NCBI GenBank assembly: GCA_963681505.1
Contig: OY811971.1
Coordinates: forward strand, 17,190,234-17,254,233
DNA length: 64,000 nucleotides
Reading direction: 5' to 3'
From: Eunapius fragilis
Lineage: Eukaryota > Porifera > Demospongiae > Spongillida > Spongillidae
The position numbers were made by a program, and so were the translations under genes. Shown here piece after piece: positions 1 through 12,620 of the stretch; positions within the stretch are counted from its first letter, which is position 1, and each line of letters begins with the position of its first letter. Under the pieces are notes generated by a model, which did no database searches, was not told the origin of the DNA, and saw only the letters and a program-made list of their open reading frames with translations.

Positions 1-9
1 TCAACTGAA

Positions 10-1941
10 ATGGCGAGCCTCGATAAATGGCGTGATGTTCTGCCGCCTCCTCCATCTTATTCGGACGTGTCTTCTGCTGATGATGTGTATCAGAACACGA
101 GCGCAGCTTCAACTTGTAATCTTCCCACAGTTCCCGATGTTTCACCTACAACAACGTTGTCCCGCGATGGCGCTATACCTCCACCATACCCCGGCCACAC
201 GACGGTAGAAACCGCTGCCTATCTTGAGCCAGTTCAGTCGGCAAAAAGAGGTGCGTCCTTTATTCCTAATCCGGTTTTTACGCTGGCTTTGCCTACTGTT
301 CCGAGAGACGCCAGACACGATACGTTGGAAATCCAACACTCGACTCCACCCAACTTTAGGGAGCCATCGCGTAGTGTTCCCACGGACACCGGAGCGCAAA
401 CTGCACCACCTGTACCACCCCATCTGAGTAGCAGCTGCCAACCTCATGCGTGTCCTGAACAACGCTCCGCAGCAAATTCTGATCACGTTAATGTGGATAT
501 TCTGGGGATAGCCGGACCGCCCCAACAGTCTGAGAGTGCTGCAATCCGATTGCGAGTCGCTAAACAGGAACGCCTTTCACAATTGCAACAAAGTTTTGCG
601 CTAAATGACATGGAAGCAACTCAAGTCGGTTCTTCTTGCATGTGCTACAAAAAATTTAAATTTCCAACTACGCAGAGATTGTTAATCGCATCAAAGACCG
701 GATGGAGAGGGATACTGTACACCATTTTCCCCCTTCTGTCTAGGTATAGCAGAGAAATCTTAGTTTACATCCAGCTGGTCGTCTTCGCTACACTCCTGAT
801 CGTCTCCATTGTAAACAGAACGAAAGAGAACGAGTGGAACATTTTGGATATAGTTAATATTGCTCTCTCTGGTTCGGCCACCATCATAGCCATCTTCAAC
901 GTGGTGATCGTCACGTGCATGCAACAATGTGTGTTAGCCCGACGCTTGATGTGCTGCAGAAAGGACAATGGTATCGATAAAGGTATGTTCATGTACTTTG
1001 ATTTATTATGTCCCATTCTTTTGTCAGAAATATTAGCACTCCCTATTTTCATTTGCGGAATGTTCAAGTTCGTTCTTGCTTTCATAAAAGCTAATAACCA
1101 TTTCAGTGATGTTCCAATAGGAATCTCTGTGTATGCTTCAACAGGCCTAGTCGTGCTCATTCTCCACTATGCCATCCGTATTATAGTCGCTGTTTTTGCA
1201 TTTCGAGAAACTCACATAGCACGCAGCAAGCCTAGATCTCATTTACGAATTGACATACATTTCTTTATTCACATGTTGTTGCAGATGATATTGCAAGTTA
1301 TCATGATTGTTGTCGTAGGAAATGAGTTCTATTTCGAAAACTCTTTCTATAAAAAAATTTTTCTAAATGCTTCCTACTACCAGATTTTTAGTCTTAATTA
1401 CACCTTTGGCTTTGCCTCGCCAAACCTCATCTTTATGACGATTGGCACGTATGTCATTCCTGCACTAAGCATTGTCAGTTTCATAGTTATGAATTACTAT
1501 TCAATAAGACAATATCCTATCGCATTCTTCCTTGATGCAATCGGCAGATCGGGATCGGGAAGTATACAGGTGAGAAAAGATTATCTATATACGAAGGTTG
1601 ATTGCTGTTCTAAGTTATGTCACACAATGACCCATTGCGGACTGGTGATGACTTCATTTGTCCTATCGGCCATATTTTTGGGGTTTTTCGCTTCTGTTCT
1701 AAATGTCTGCTTCTACTACACATCCGTCAATAGGGGTGCAGTTTTACTGCCAGCTTGGTGTCTGTACGACATATCCGGCGCAGCTGCTGTTCTGCTTCTG
1801 AATGCGGGTGTTATTCTGGTTGTATCACTGTGGTGCTTATTTGTGGGCCTTGTCATTACCGGGTACTGCCTATTGTACTGCCTAAGCGGCGGGAAACGAT
1901 TGAATGGCGGCGGGAAACGATTGAATGCACAGACAGAGTGA
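10..1941 (+). CDS. multipass membrane protein with N-terminal PY motifs, family unknown
   Basis: The 643-residue single-exon reading frame has two parts. Residues 1 to about 230 are Pro/Ser/Thr-rich and polar, with PPPPSYSD near residue 12 and IPPPYPG near residue 56; both contain the PPxY core that binds WW domains of Nedd4-type ubiquitin ligases. Residues about 245-625 hold eight or nine hydrophobic helices (about 248-268, 278-302, 327-358, 368-395, 413-433, 465-495, 548-575, 582-625). A cytosolic N-terminus regulated by ubiquitination is an inference. The C-terminus carries two copies of a 21-bp repeat (GGKRLN). The frame is open to the window edge upstream of the ATG, so the N-terminus may extend further. 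I do not recognise the family; it could be a receptor or channel-like protein. Confidence 0.8.
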   Translation: MASLDKWRDVLPPPPSYSDVSSADDVYQNTSAASTCNLPTVPDVSPTTTLSRDGAIPPPYPGHTTVETAAYLEPVQSAKRGASFIPNPVFTLALPTVPRDARHDTLEIQHSTPPNFREPSRSVPTDTGAQTAPPVPPHLSSSCQPHACPEQRSAANSDHVNVDILGIAGPPQQSESAAIRLRVAKQERLSQLQQSFALNDMEATQVGSSCMCYKKFKFPTTQRLLIASKTGWRGILYTIFPLLSRYSREILVYIQLVVFATLLIVSIVNRTKENEWNILDIVNIALSGSATIIAIFNVVIVTCMQQCVLARRLMCCRKDNGIDKGMFMYFDLLCPILLSEILALPIFICGMFKFVLAFIKANNHFSDVPIGISVYASTGLVVLILHYAIRIIVAVFAFRETHIARSKPRSHLRIDIHFFIHMLLQMILQVIMIVVVGNEFYFENSFYKKIFLNASYYQIFSLNYTFGFASPNLIFMTIGTYVIPALSIVSFIVMNYYSIRQYPIAFFLDAIGRSGSGSIQVRKDYLYTKVDCCSKLCHTMTHCGLVMTSFVLSAIFLGFFASVLNVCFYYTSVNRGAVLLPAWCLYDISGAAAVLLLNAGVILVVSLWCLFVGLVITGYCLLYCLSGGKRLNGGGKRLNAQTE

Positions 1942-2163
1942 CTTGCATGTTGGAATATGCATTACATTATATCGATCCTTAATTAATTTAATTGAAACAT
2001 CGTGCATTTCCCTTTAGCTGCATGTGGCTGTATTATACTAGCCTGCTGTTTGTACTTAAAGTTTATGAATATTGATGCACGAAATTGTTTCTGTTAATCG
2101 TGGATAGACACGCTCTATTTATTTGCAGGTCACGGAGGTCATGCATTGCATACACACCTCCTT

Positions 2164-2211
2164 GTAACCCTAACCCTAAACCTAACCCTAACCCTATAAC
2201 CCTAACCCTAT
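2164..2211. repeat. interstitial telomere-like repeat (TAACCC)n, degenerate
   Basis: About eight units of CCCTAA with two variant units (CCTAAACC and CCCTATAA). This is the metazoan telomere motif. It lies inside ordinary sequence, so it is interstitial rather than a chromosome end. The remainder of 1942-2355 shows no gene. Confidence 0.85.
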
Positions 2212-2354
2212 TTTATGACGTTATTGCAGACCTGTGACGATCACTACATACCTATGCTACCCTAGGGTCACGGGGCGAATTGATTACATTTCCGTTATGT
2301 TATGAGTAACAACTAAATACCATAATTCGGTACCTTTCTTGAGGATAGAAATTA

Positions 2355-3605
2355 CCATACTTATGATGTTTCCTGGACATAATTACAGTAGCGGCTCGCA
2401 CATTGCGAAAATAAGCCCCATTCATTGTGATGTTAGGCCAGGGTTAGTGTTCTTTGCGTGACCCAACCGATCGCTGCAACCCACCGCTAATGAGATTCAT
2501 GCGGCCCAGAAATCTCATTTGACGGTAGTTTATGTAAACTACCCACCTGTTGATCATCCCAGTTATGTTTACTTTAACCTTTAGCTGAGGAGAAAATATC
2601 AGAACGGAATGGGTTTCCGTTTTTCTTCTTGTATTTTCTATGTCCACAGTGATTAAGCACCTTGCGTAATTCTCCAGCAGCTATACATGAAACACCCTGA
2701 CAACAAAAGTGGCATAAATAGCTGCAGCAACCCATATATGTAAACCACCTTCATTTTAAAAGCATGTATGTTCAGTAGATACACACATGTACGTATGCAT
2801 CTGCATCTGTATGTGATATGCATGACCTGCTAGCTGTGTGCAAAAGTGAAGGGATAACAACTCGATAATTATATAAAACAATAACGTAGTTCGGTTAGAT
2901 AACCCAACATGCACTCATTTCTCTGGAGCACAAATTCAATGTGTGTATGCATTCACTCAGCTTGGGATATAGGTATCTGTAGAACACAATCTTATGGTAA
3001 GATGCAGTTATTGTTTTATTGAGCTGTTATCCCTCACACAGGCCACATCACATACAAGATGCACATGCATATGTACATGTGTGTATCTACTCACAATACA
3101 TGCTTTAAACCGATTACCGCCGAGATACGCATATCTGGTCAAAAATGCGTTTATTGATACTAATGAGACCCGTTGAAATATTATACCAATTTGAAGTTAC
3201 TCATGTTCACGGCTTCAGATTATGTTGTTGAAAAACCCTTCCAGCTACCTAAGATTCCTCTGCTGCCTCATTTAGCTATTTTTGGACAACTCTGTAATTA
3301 CCTAGACATAAATATTTCAACTTTAATATGAAGGTGGTTTACATGTATGGGTTGGGTCAGCATATTATGCCACTTTTGTTGTTACGGTGTTACATGCATA
3401 GCTGATGGAGAAATACGCAAGCTGCCTTAATCATCGTGGACATAGAAAATACAAGAAGAAAAACGGTAAAACCATTCCGTTCAGGTGTTTTCTCCTCAGC
3501 TAGAAAGGTTAAAGTATTTCTGGGATGATCAACAGGTGACATGAACTACCGTCTAATGTGCGAGCCACTACTGTAGCCGGAATTACAGGTAAGGAAATCG
3601 GAAAG
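2355..3605. mobile_element. long foldback element (imperfect inverted repeat, about 1.25 kb)
   Basis: The left part (about 2360-2860) and right part (about 3000-3600) are imperfect reverse complements. GTAAACCACCTTCAT at about 2741 matches ATGAAGGTGGTTTAC at about 3329. AATTACAGTAGCGGCTCGCA at about 2380 matches the reverse complement of TGCGAGCCACTACTGTAG at about 3560. The middle (3100-3300) has a further copy elsewhere. No transposase is seen, so this looks like a non-autonomous long-TIR element. Confidence 0.65.
3100..3300 (-). repeat. dispersed repeat, copy 1 (inverted relative to 12390-12620)
   Basis: It shares with the later copy the blocks around GCCGAGATACGCATATCTG, the segment around TCACGGCTTCAGATTATGTTG and GAGGCAGCAGAGGAATC, in opposite orientation. 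The repeat is unclassified; no coding content is seen. Confidence 0.6.
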
Positions 3606-3860
3606 ATGATCTTTTATATACCATGGCATGCAGGAAGGGTTAAAGATACCAAATTATACTATGCATGCTATACTAAATTTGACCACATATTTTGATAATT
3701 CTGACATTAAAAATAATAAAAAACAACAGAAACACACAATGACTACAACGTTCGCTTGTGGAAGCATTCAAGAGGAGCGCCATACTTTAGGGGATCGAAG
3801 CTGAAAGGAAATGAATTTCACACCATGCAAGATTACATGCTCCTTACCGTAAGTGTACAC
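3565..3860 (+). repeat. dispersed repeat, copy 1 (direct copy at 14330-14610)
   Basis: Blocks shared in order: GGATCTTTTATATAC-like, TTTGACCACATA, ACAACAGAAACAC, GGAAGCATTCAAGAGGAGC and ATGAATTTCACA. Both copies end near a CTTACCGTAAG-like motif. Family unknown. Confidence 0.6.
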
Positions 3861-4049
3861 TGTTCTGTACAGCTCTGCCAGCCTGTACTGTAACGAAATT
3901 TCATTTCAAACGCATGCAGTACCAAATACACGTACCTTTCTTCTCAAACCTAGCACAGTCCAAGTACGAAGACAACAGAACCACAAGACACAAGTCCACC
4001 TTAGAGTCGATGTAAGAACACCGATTTGTCTTTGACCTGATTTAAGCAA

Positions 4050-4196
<147 letters not shown>

Positions 4197-4199
4197 CTT

Positions 4200-7100
4200 A
4201 GTCTCGGCCTCAGACCAATATAACACAATGTTTATCGCTTAATGTATAAACACGCTCATATATGAAGCGCACATTTTTCACATTTTTGCGATACTTTTTT
4301 AAATCGATATGTACTTTATCAATCGGAGCGACCGCGCTTCCTATCTGATCTATCGATCTGAAAATAATTTGTCGTTGTGGCTGACTTCCGTCGCTATCGC
4401 CTTATTAATCCACCCCGCGGCTATAACATTGACGAGCAACCTACGCTAACGCATGTAACGCGATCGATCGGATACATGTATATAGCTGGAGCATCGATTC
4501 AGTTGGTAAATCATACATAGGCCTATTCAATAGAAAGCCCTCATATCGAGAAATTGGCGGTCAAAAGTGTAGTGTAATTGTATTGTACTAGTCACGTGCG
4601 GGGCGCGTGACATGTAATCCTACATGGTGGCAGCGGTGGGTGCGTACGTCAGCGCAACCCCGCAGTGCGGAGGATTAACCATCAAGCGTGGCTGCGGAGG
4701 AAGGATTGAATGCGCCGAGAGTGGGCAAATGCCAGTTGACGTTGTTACTTACGCGCCAGAGCGAAAAAATAAAAAGGGCCAGAGCCTGAGCGCAAGGGCG
4801 AGTGTCAGAGCCTGGACAAAAGGTCAGAGCCGAGGGTGAGAGCCAGTATGAGGCGTGAGGTGAGCAAAGGTGACCGCAAGCTATGGCAGAGATAATAAAT
4901 AGAGAGATTGCGGAAGGTATATAAGATTGGGGGGGGGGGGGGGGGGGCTCTAAAAGCGAGGATAATTAAATTCATGAATTCAAAGAGAGCATTTGTTCGC
5001 AGTATTCCTTTTGTCCGCCGGGGGCTGGTGGGGTAAGAACTCCCCAACCCAGAAAGCCGGTGCATATTGCATTACAATCTATCTGTAGCATTTGGCATAC
5101 AGCTAACAATCAATCGGGACAGCTTTCGCTTCACATTGTCAAGCACGCTCACGGGGGAGGGGGAGGGGGGGGAGGTGTGCCCTCCCTCGCGAATTGTGGA
5201 AGCTTTCGATGCCCTAATTATATTTATGCACGAAAATACTCATACGATTCAAGAAAACTAACGCTATGAATATTATTAGTTGAGAAGGGGCCCCCCTTTT
5301 CCCCATCGGTGACTTTTCTGGATGTCATTATATAAATGCGCGGGCACAGACGAACGGTAACGGTATGCGCGAGCGATCTCGCGGGCAAGGAATAACAATT
5401 GTACTACCGGTTATTGTTTGGTTAGGAGGGGCTGAGCCCCCCCCTATGTCATTATTGAGAGGGCTCGAGACCTTCCAGCCCCCCCCCCTCCCCCCCCCCC
5501 CCCCCCCCCCTTTCCGCCGCCACTGGATTGGCAACGAGTTCACTTAACGCTAATTAACGCGTGCCATCCGCACGTGAACTCATAGAAACTTCCTATTCCC
5601 CTAAGTTTCCAGGCAACTTGTACTTTTCAATCAGGCACTTTTGAGTATTAAAAAATAAGCCATAAGTCCACTGATCTGACAACCAGGTTTGCTTTATTCT
5701 TCAATCAACTATAATCCTATAGGAATGGATTGGCATTGACCATTGCGTGACATGGTTTACTAGCTTAATCTTTGCTAACTAACAGGTTACAAAAGTCATA
5801 TTTATATCCTGGAGGCTTCACGACCATGCAGCACTAATTGCATTGATACAGAGCCACCATAACTTGGTGCACTGTGAACCTTACAAACATGTAATGGCCT
5901 GTTCCAGTAAAAGAAGTGGGGTATGGGCATGTGGAGGTTATGTGGGGGGGGGGGGGGGATTGCTAATTTGGCGGTAGTTATAGTTATAGTAAAGAGTGGA
6001 AGGAGGGACGATGAGAGTCACAGAACTGTTTCGCCTTTTGTGCAGCCATGCATTATCCAAATTACACTCGATCCAGACCCCCTTCACAGTGCACCAGCTC
6101 CTGAACCCATTCCATTACATCACAACTGCTCCTGTTGAATCCCATAAAATACTTCCTCAATTTGCCTTGACCCCCCCCCCCCCCACACACACACTCTTCC
6201 AAGCAACAACAAATCCCACCCCCTCACCACAGATGACAAAGGGGATTGTGTAGGGGGTATTTTAAGGTTACATTCGAGATGGTGTGAGGAGTAGAGTAGG
6301 ATCGTTTGAAACCAATTGAATTTTTAACAGACTTTGACTTTTAAGCAGTATAGTGGTTGCATGCTAATCTTTTATATACACATTCAAGAAGGGAACAACA
6401 CACTCTTGTCAACGGTAATAAAAGCTGGACAGAGCAGGCTAGTGGTAGTACTAAACAATCAAGAAAAGACTATTCTCGCGAGGCCGTGGGCGCTCGCCGT
6501 TCTTTTCCGAATAAATTCACATTCCCTTCGAAAAAATGCAGGTTGTCAACCAAACGCGTGGTGCACATCACTATACTTGAACGCTAAAATGTAAGGAATG
6601 TGCTACAAGCCAGTATAGGTTTTATAGTACTAGCAATGACTACACTGTCCCACAAGATTTGCTTACTTGATATGTTGTACGGATGGTTCTGAGAGCGTTA
6701 TTGGCAAAACAAGAATATACGGTAAGATCACTTACAAAATACACCCCCAGGAGCAGTCAATGCAACGTAGCCCACAATAGTCCACCTATAAGCTGCATGC
6801 ATGCAGCAATATTAATACATCAATCCTTGCAATAGTCATATAGCCTGCCTCCAGGGTACTCACTGAATAAGTTTCTAATAATCCTCCGTCTAATATGGAC
6901 CAACTCATGTGTCCCTTGTGCTTGTCCATATTACACCAATTAACCCCTGAATGCTGTATTGTCGGGCATCAGCTTGCACAGAATGAATACGGTGTCACGT
7001 CACGAAAAATTTAATCCCCCCGCCAAATAATATCCTAGGATAAATTTTGGCAAGGTAGAAGTAGTACAATAAAAATTTTTCTATCCCACCCGAAGTAACA

Positions 7101-7810
7101 CTTTGTCTGAAGCTAGGGAAACAGGCGCTAGAAGTAAAGACGATTTAGATGATCATGTATATCTGTATCTAAAATCCAAAGCAGTATATGCGTTTTAATG
7201 AAACGACAGGTGCAGCTGATATCTCAGAAATTCGAGCTGCGAAATATTAATGGAGAGTTGTACAGCACACGGGATGTTAGTTATTAAGTTTTGTAATGAT
7301 ATGACTGTACGCTAGTATACTTGTATACTAAACTGAGCAAAGTAGCGCAGTATGAGTTTGGGTCATAATACTTTAATATAGGCATTTGGAACCCGACGGG
7401 ACGGAATAAGGGTTGCTCTGGCTGGCCATGTACATCCCACCTCTCAACACCTTACGGAAATTTATGAAATTAATTTCGAAATAAAAAATACAAAACTCCT
7501 GCAGAAACTTCCGTACTTTCCGTATTTTAACAGGAGTTTCCGCCATATTATGAATTTTCCGTAGTTTGATGAAATTTCAGGATGTCTAGCGGTTACTGAG
7601 TAATTTTAGTCAGTAATATCCAGCTACGACGGACCCATTGTTAAGCAAAAGAGCAATTATGAGATCGCTTACTATAGGTTATATGTGTCCCCAAATAAAT
7701 GGGTGTTGTTACCGCTAGGTTGTAGGCGTATGCCCTACCCGTAACTTTCTACCTTCGATAACTAAAGAGGGCGTGTCCATACGTAACGTCATCGCAATTA
7801 CGGATCGTGG
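4200..7810. other. gene-poor region with several poly-G/poly-C tracts
   Basis: I see no convincing coding exon here; open frames are short and cross low-complexity sequence. Landmarks are G tracts at 4929-4947 and 5944-5958, a G-rich tract at 5155-5176, a C tract at 5490-5510 and a shorter C tract near 6171-6184. TATCGAT and CGATCGATCG palindromes occur near 4350 and 4463. Confidence 0.6.
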
Positions 7811-7816
7811 AGATAC

Positions 7817-7824
7817 TATAAAAG
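7817..7824 (+). promoter_or_regulatory. TATA box (TATAAAAG)
   Basis: A consensus TATA box lies 72 bp upstream of an ATG at 7889, in a locally GC-richer stretch. It is probably the core promoter of the decayed gene downstream; that link is an inference from spacing. Confidence 0.5.
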
Positions 7825-7888
7825 CAGAGCGATTAATGCGTTCGCGACTGCCTAATTACACGGTGGACAGTCTACTGTGCTAGCAAAA

Positions 7889-10800
7889 ATGGATGTCGGG
7901 CAGGAATCGCATAATTCAATTGAGCAGGTGGAAGATTATGTAACTGCCAAATTTTGATAAAGACATGCTCCGTTAGGCCAGCAGATTGTTTGCAGGTATA
8001 TTCCAGGCCTTCGCTTCGAATAGAGCAATTTATTCAACAATTGAGATCGACTCATGAACACGGACGTGGCTACTAAGAAACTAAAAGTTTGTGGAACGCC
8101 ACCACAGCAAAATGAGGGAAGTAGCAGCCATTCACATGAAGATATCTCCAAGGTTGGCATACTTCGAAGACAAACAGATTTCTTAATGGCAACAAACAAC
8201 CTCTGATCAACATATCTGGAAATTGCACGAGCATTTTGAAATCATTTTCAATGATCGATGGTAGTTTTTCACACTGCAAGATCTTCAATGCTAAATTGTA
8301 CTTCTCGACTCCGGTAGAGAAGTACAATTTATTTGCAAAAAACAAAGATCTAAATGGTCTCATTACTTAAGTCAATGTATTAAACGCTCTGAACAGCATC
8401 GACCTGCGAAGCGTATTGATCACTCACTACTTCAGTTCTTAATTGTTCATCATCTTCTGTTATCGATAAGCTATGTTCACCTAACCCATTACAACACCAA
8501 GCAACATTCAACTAGTTTCTTCATCAAATGTCATTCTTACCAGTGTTTCATCTATAAGGTCTTCAGTAGCAAGTAAATTGCAAGACAACATGTACCACAT
8601 CAACTGCTCAACCCAGCCTGCCATTTGACATGTCATCATCACAACCACCAAAGTGTAATGCACTTAGGTCAATTAAGTAATATGAATAACTGCTGGGCAG
8701 GTTTTTCACCAGTCTCATCATGTTTAACAGGAGTGACAAACATAGAAGGGGATGCAACACATCTTTTGTCACTCTCAGATCATTCAGATTTAATGGACCT
8801 ATTAATCCTAATCCTTCCACTTCAAGGCAAAAAATGAATCAACAACCTCCAAAAAAAACGATGAACAGGACAATTCCATCACTTAATTCAGAAAAAATAA
8901 AAAAAACAACATCCGTTTCTAATTTTTCCTAATCCTACAGCGGACAAACCAGAAAGTATTTATCCATTCTTAAAGCAGGTTCTAGTCGTATGCAGACAAA
9001 GATTTAAGCTCATTGAGAGTATTGAAGTTATAGTAGCTGATAATAACCCCAAATGAATCATAGTGATGATTAGCATAGCACCAGTCCTGTTGCATCAGGG
9101 ATATTAAATACATGGAATGGAAACGAGGCTGCTATACGGCTGAATTACGGTATTCAAAATTTCTATGCGTGTTGCGCTTGAGGGCTATTCTTAGAGTCGC
9201 GAAATCGCAAAATGAAAAGCTACACTTGGTAAGTTGGTTTCTTTCTAATTAAATGGCAGGTTTTACTAATGGATCAGTCAAGCTTTACTTTTGAAAGCAA
9301 TGTATAAGCCTGTTAAAGCGTTCGGGTCGATTAAGCTTCGAGTAACGAAAGCTCTTGAACAACTTCCCGTTCAACAGATCTGAAAACATTGAACTACACC
9401 CCTGAATCCCGTCAACTGGGATCAGCATCCAGGTTACATTCGTCCGAGTCAACAGGAAATTCATCGCAGACATCCAATTCAGAATCCACGATAGGCCGGC
9501 GCAACGCGGATGGTTTTCCGGTACACGTAGATTACGGAACCGTTTCCAATCCACGTATTTAAAATCCCTGATTGCACTCACATTTCATTCACATCCCATC
9601 TAAAAAGGTTGATGCACAATTTATTAACAAGATACCTATACTATATCGCATTATAAAGTGTTAAAAAAATTTGCAGTATCACTTTTTATATATGCAGGAC
9701 CTGTGGCTGTATTACCTTCTTTACGATCTGTTCAGCGTTTTTTGTATAATGAACATCTAAACATCTAAAGATTCATGAGGGTGGGTTTATGTTTGATGAG
9801 TTATTTGTCCACTTGATCAGGTATAATGCACCAAAAATAATTACTATTGGTGAAGATGCGACACGACTAATAGCAAGAGTTGACTATGACAGTGAAACTA
9901 TAACCGATCAGTTGGATTTGTGCTCCCATTGAACAATGATGGCTTGCCACTACTGGATGTGCATCTTGCCGATTTATAAGAATTATTTAGGAACTCAGTA
10001 ATGTCTAAATATTATGCCCCAACCACCTTTACATGGTGCTCCAGCATCTGTATAGGTTACAGACAATACGTTTTGTGCAGACGAATGTGCCGCAGAAGCA
10101 ATGGTCATAATTTTGACTGAGTGTAAAAAGAGACATCACTGTCGTGAGCTTTGGTTCTGATGGAGATTTGGGTGAACTGAAAAGCATGCAGCTATCAATG
10201 CAGCTGTTCTGTACATGCCACCACCAGGATTATTTAACAAGTCATGAAGTATTCCAGTTAAATGGAAGGCATGGTTCTTGTTGGGACAAATTCGTCAGTA
10301 CATCTAACTCTTCATACAGGGACTAAATCCAGAACACGAGTCCTGACTATATCAATACTCTTGCCCCTTGGGAAATATTTTGCAGGTGCTCATCATCTCT
10401 TTCAATTGGTTAAATACAATTTTTCTAAGTACCAGCATGCTGGATATTGATTGCAAAGATTGAATCAGACCAGCATATTACTAGTAACAGTGCACTCACT
10501 ATCTATGCTTGCAAAGATACCTGATGCTGCAGGAATACTTTGTTACCTGAAGATAATATGGGCCATAACAGATACCTTTTAGATGACAGAATAGCGAAGA
10601 TGGGGTATGCCGTTTTGTTCATGTGATACTGGTGAAAATGGCTTTTGACAAATCCCTGCTACACTTTGAAGAATAACTGTGTCACTCAAAATGCTTATGC
10701 TGGTGAATGCTCATGCTTTAATCATATTCTTACTAACCATTTGAGATACATTTTTGCCTTTTTTAGACCCTGGTGTCTAGGGTTTCAGTCCTGTGAACAA

Positions 10801-10974
10801 ATGTTTAGAACTGTACGAAGCACGAGTAGTACCTTTTCAACTGTAATCAATTACAGAACGCTCAGTTTATTGCACCGAATTGACATTCTACTAAGACAAG
10901 AAGCATGCAGTTCTGTTGATTATACAGTTGTTTATTCAAGTATAAAAGAGCTAAGAAATTTCAATATGATTTAG
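7889..10974 (+). pseudogene. decayed gene of a widespread invertebrate protein family, probably transposon-linked
   Basis: Several short frames, in the same order as a family I recall from sponge, mollusc and cnidarian gene sets, line up on the plus strand: IGEDATRLIARVDYDSE with LPLNNDGLPLLDVH (about 9830-9980), VVSFGSDGDLGELKSMQLSM (about 10140-10205), LPLGKYFAGAHHL (about 10362-10400) and the C-terminal FRTVRSTSSTFSTVINY with LLHRID (about 10800-10900). Frameshifts and stops separate them. A 22-codon opening frame starts at 7889 (MDVGQESHNS) and another candidate exon at 8053. The function of the family is not known to me. No intact product is predicted. Confidence 0.55.
8293..8330. repeat. 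perfect short hairpin
   Basis: AAATTGTACTTCTC and GAGAAGTACAATTT form a perfect 14-bp stem around a 10-nt loop, inside the decayed gene region. It is too short for a typical pre-miRNA. Confidence 0.7.
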
Positions 10975-11229
10975 GATGATAGCAAATAGAATTCCAATAT
11001 TGAAATTTGTGAAGTTCGTTGTGATTGCTTAATGCCTTTTGATGGAGAAAAAATGGTTTGCTAAAGGGTGGTATCACGAGAGCTGTACAAATGTCCCTAT
11101 TTGTAGTGAAAGTGATCGGTTCTGTCAACACTGCATACCCAAGCAATGTCAATAAAAATATATGTGTGTATAACGTGTAAAAAATGTTCAGGTGCATGTC
11201 GATAAAAAAGAATGACAATGATATGGCAT

Positions 11230-11860
11230 TTAAAAATGATTTTTCAATAACGAATACTTAAGGTCTTCCTCTCATGATGTAGGCTTGCAGCGGTGACTTG
11301 AAACTACCGTGACGACAGATTTTTTTTTGCTCGGGCATTGCAGGGAATGCCCACTGTTGTAATTATAATTTCTATAATGCATGTATGTAACATTATATCT
11401 TTTAGTCTGAGCTTCTTCAGTATGTCCGATCATGTCCGGATTTAAGGACCTCTGGACAAATGTGAGGACCGAGGCGAGGACAGAAAGCATGCACCTTTGT
11501 GTATCCTTTCTTGATCAGCTTCCGCCTTCAGTATGTCCAGCCATGTCCTGATTTGAGCATCCGTCAATGCTTGAAAAACATATGGCTGCTTCAGCCAGCC
11601 GAGTTCGGCTTGAGCTCCAATACGGAAGCGAGGACACAAGGAAAAATTAAAGTAATAAAGTAAATGCAATGCTTTCAGCCTGGGCCTAGGGTGTGTAACC
11701 TCCCTGCATAAATGAAAATCGATTTTCACGAATACTTTTAAAACACCATAGATTATTTCTAAAGACAGGGATTGGAAACGGATCACGTGCACGCCAATTA
11801 ACAGCTCCGTCTGTGTTATAGCGGAAGATAGGTTATTATAGTAGTTATTAAATCTGGAAT
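11230..11860. other. no recognisable gene
   Basis: A stretch with two similar phrases (CAGTATGTCCGATCATGTCC near 11418 and CAGTATGTCCAGCCATGTCC near 11529), suggesting a weak local duplication of about 110 bp. No supported coding sequence. Confidence 0.5.
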
Positions 11861-11861
11861 G

Positions 11862-12330
11862 GCAAAATGAGTAGCAGTAAAGGATGAAATCTTCAAACCC
11901 CTATTTACAAAAGTAGCCACAGGCCCAGAAATGACAGCAGTCTTACTCTATTCGTGCCGTGCCAAATGATTGACGCGATGTAAAGCTTTTTATAACCTCA
12001 TACCAACACTCCCTGGCATAGCCATATCCCAGTTCTATCGCAAAATGAGTGTACTAGACGTTGAAACCTTCAATCCCCATTAATACTATTTTTAAAAGAA
12101 GCTTTACGCCCAGAACTGACAGTATCAAGTTCTATTCGCGCCGTATCCCTATAATGATTGACCCGAGAGTCGATGCATGTAAAGCCAACTCTTTATAACC
12201 TCATACCAACACTCCCTGGCATAGCCCATAGCCCAGTTCTATCGCAAAATGAGTGCACTAGAGGATAAAACCTTCAAGCCCCTCTAATACTATATACAAA
12301 AGTAGCTATACGCCCAGAAATGCCATGCAG
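11862..12330 (+). repeat. tandem repeat, about 2.5 copies of a 180-204 bp unit
   Basis: Units begin with GCAAAATGAGT at about 11862, 12040 and 12244. Each of the first two ends with CCAACACTCCCTGGCATAGC followed by CCCAGTTCTATC. The third is truncated after the GCCCAGAAATG block. Small indels separate the units, so the array is not very recent. Confidence 0.85.
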
Positions 12331-12389
12331 TACGGCCTATAATAACACACTGCAGGACATATATATATAAACTGACCTCTTGACAAATT

Positions 12390-12620
12390 AACCGTTTAAC
12401 GTCGGAAATAGTTTTGTTTAGCGTAGAGTTGTCCAAAATGAGGCAGCAGAGGAATCCTAGGTAGCTGGAAGCTAGGGGGTTCAACAACATAAATCTGAAG
12501 CCGTGACCATGAGTAACCTAAAATTGGTATAACTTTTCAAAGGGGTGTGAAGAATTCATTGGCAACGGTAAACACATTTTTGACGCAGATATGCGTATCT
12601 CGGCTGTAATTGGTTAAATC
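12390..12620 (+). repeat. dispersed repeat, copy 2 (inverted copy at 3100-3300)
   Basis: Shares GAGTTGTCCAAAA, GAGGCAGCAGAGGAATCC, AATCTGAAGCCGTGA and GATATGCGTATCTCGGC with the reverse complement of the copy inside the 2.4-3.6 kb foldback element. Confidence 0.6.

Noticed and set aside
2164..2211. Chromosome end
   Set aside because: Short, degenerate and followed by tens of kilobases of sequence; interstitial repeat.
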